NCBI GenBank assembly: GCA_041743975.1 | Contig: JBGTLT010000025.1 | Location: 1 to 6,100, forward strand | Length of the DNA: 6,100 nt | Source: JTS-RE37 sp041743975 | Lineage (GTDB): Bacteria; Bacteroidota; Bacteroidia; Flavobacteriales; Flavobacteriaceae | Direction of reading: 5' to 3' | Shown: one piece after another, positions 5,623 to 6,100 of the stretch | Numbering within the stretch: position 1 is the first letter of the stretch | How the letters are laid out: each line of letters begins with the position of its first letter | Notes under the pieces: model-generated | What the model saw: only the letters and a program-made list of their open reading frames with translations | What the model was told of the DNA's origin: nothing | The model's database searches: none | Made by a program: the position numbers and the translations under genes

Positions 5623-6100
5623 ATGGAAGAAAACAAACAGCAGAAGGCAGAATCGCAGGATTTACCGGAGAAAAGGAAGGACCTTTTGGAATTCCGAAAC
5701 CGGATTGATCTGGACCAGCTGCAAAGTGCTGTCGCCAGCATAAAGGAAGAATTGGGAAAGGTAATCATCGGGCAGGAAGTTATGATAGAATTACTGATCA
5801 TTTCTATCCTCGCCAACGGGCATTCATTGATTGAAGGGGTTCCCGGGGTTGCTAAAACGGTAACGGCCAAGTTGCTTGCCAAAACAATGGATGTAGCCTT
5901 CAGCAGGATACAGTTTACCCCGGACCTCATGCCAAGCGATATCCTGGGAACTTCCGTTTTCAATGTTAAGAGCACTGAATTTGAGTTTAAAAAAGGTCCT
6001 ATTTTCTCGAACATTATCCTCATTGACGAGATCAACCGGGCCCCCGCCAAGACGCAGGCCGCCCTGTGTGAAGCCATGGCGGAGCGGCAGATCACCATGG
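5623..6100 (+). CDS. MoxR family AAA+ ATPase, N-terminal part (3'-truncated by window edge)
   Basis: This frame is open from the ATG at 5623, 2 nt after the DUF4350 stop, to the last base, giving 159 residues of a family usually about 320-340 long. A charged N-terminus (1-27) precedes the AAA+ core: DLDQLQSAVASIKEELGKVI and GQE (50-52), Walker A GVPGVAKT (72-79, Lys78 and Thr79), TPDLMPSDILG (99-109) and GPIFSNI, then Walker B ILIDEINRAP (132-141, Asp135 and Glu136) with KTQAALCEAMAERQIT (143-158). The Ala before the Walker A Lys, Asn-Arg after Walker B and the EAMAERQIT segment are MoxR signatures. MoxR proteins are ATP-driven remodelling chaperones that usually act with DUF58/VWA-domain partners, probably encoded just beyond this window. 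The arginine finger and sensor 2 are off-window. No Shine-Dalgarno is visible; coupling to the upstream gene is likely. Confidence 0.96.
   Translation, partial: MEENKQQKAESQDLPEKRKDLLEFRNRIDLDQLQSAVASIKEELGKVIIGQEVMIELLIISILANGHSLIEGVPGVAKTVTAKLLAKTMDVAFSRIQFTPDLMPSDILGTSVFNVKSTEFEFKKGPIFSNIILIDEINRAPAKTQAALCEAMAERQITM

Noticed and set aside
5838..5861. Ala instead of Gly before the Walker A lysine in MoxR (GVPGVAKT)
   Set aside because: Ala at this position is normal in the MoxR family and is not a defect.
5610..6098. Open minus-strand frame of 162 codons at the right edge
   Set aside because: It lies antisense to an unmistakable MoxR reading frame with Walker A and B, so it is a shadow frame.
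1..6100. CRISPR arrays, tRNA/rRNA genes, insertion sequences or attachment sites
   Set aside because: No tandem repeats with spacers, no RNA gene signatures and no transposase or integrase sequence were seen on either strand; nearly all bases are accounted for by protein-coding genes.

Overview
The window looks like a chromosomal segment of a non-sporulating Gram-negative bacterium of the Bacteroidota, most likely a marine-type Flavobacteriaceae member. The reasons are the protein flavour (a SpoIIM homologue starting MREAAFVKQN, an RDD protein with a Bacteroidota-type C-terminal tail, DUF4129 and DUF4350 proteins followed by MoxR), poor Shine-Dalgarno sequences, and a plausible Bacteroidota-type promoter (TTTG, 19 nt, TAATTTTA) before the main operon. 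This assignment rests on recognition, not on a search. No RNA genes, mobile elements, CRISPR arrays or insertion sequences were seen, and coding density is very high.

Layout. Positions 1-324 (+) are the C-terminal end of a cyclophilin-type peptidyl-prolyl isomerase whose start lies outside the window. A 95-nt convergent gap (325-419) holds a perfect 14-bp palindrome. Two minus-strand genes follow: an RDD membrane protein (1754 to 1029) and, 3 nt after its stop, a TRIC/UPF0126 seven-helix channel-like protein (1025 to 420). A gap of only 36 nt (1755-1790) separates RDD from a divergent plus-strand operon that runs to the window edge. That operon contains a SpoIIM family protein (1791-2777), an uncharacterised six-helix membrane protein (2752-3690), a DUF4129 protein (GTG start, 3687-4415), a DUF4350 protein (4415-5620) and a MoxR-type AAA+ ATPase (5623 onward, cut by the edge). 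Its members overlap by 26, 4 and 1 nt, or are separated by 2 nt, so they are almost certainly co-transcribed and translationally coupled.

How the genes work together. The same set (RDD, SpoIIM, DUF4129, DUF4350, MoxR and normally DUF58 next) recurs in many bacteria, including Actinobacteria, but its job is not established. From family knowledge, MoxR ATPases work with DUF58/VWA-type partners as remodelling chaperones. From the sequence, the other members are integral membrane proteins, two of them with sizeable extramembrane domains. The inference is an envelope complex whose assembly or state is controlled from the cytoplasm by MoxR. This is the most interesting content of the window. The oddest detail within it is that the DUF4129 protein has no recognisable signal peptide, although its N-terminal part is expected to be outside the cytoplasm.
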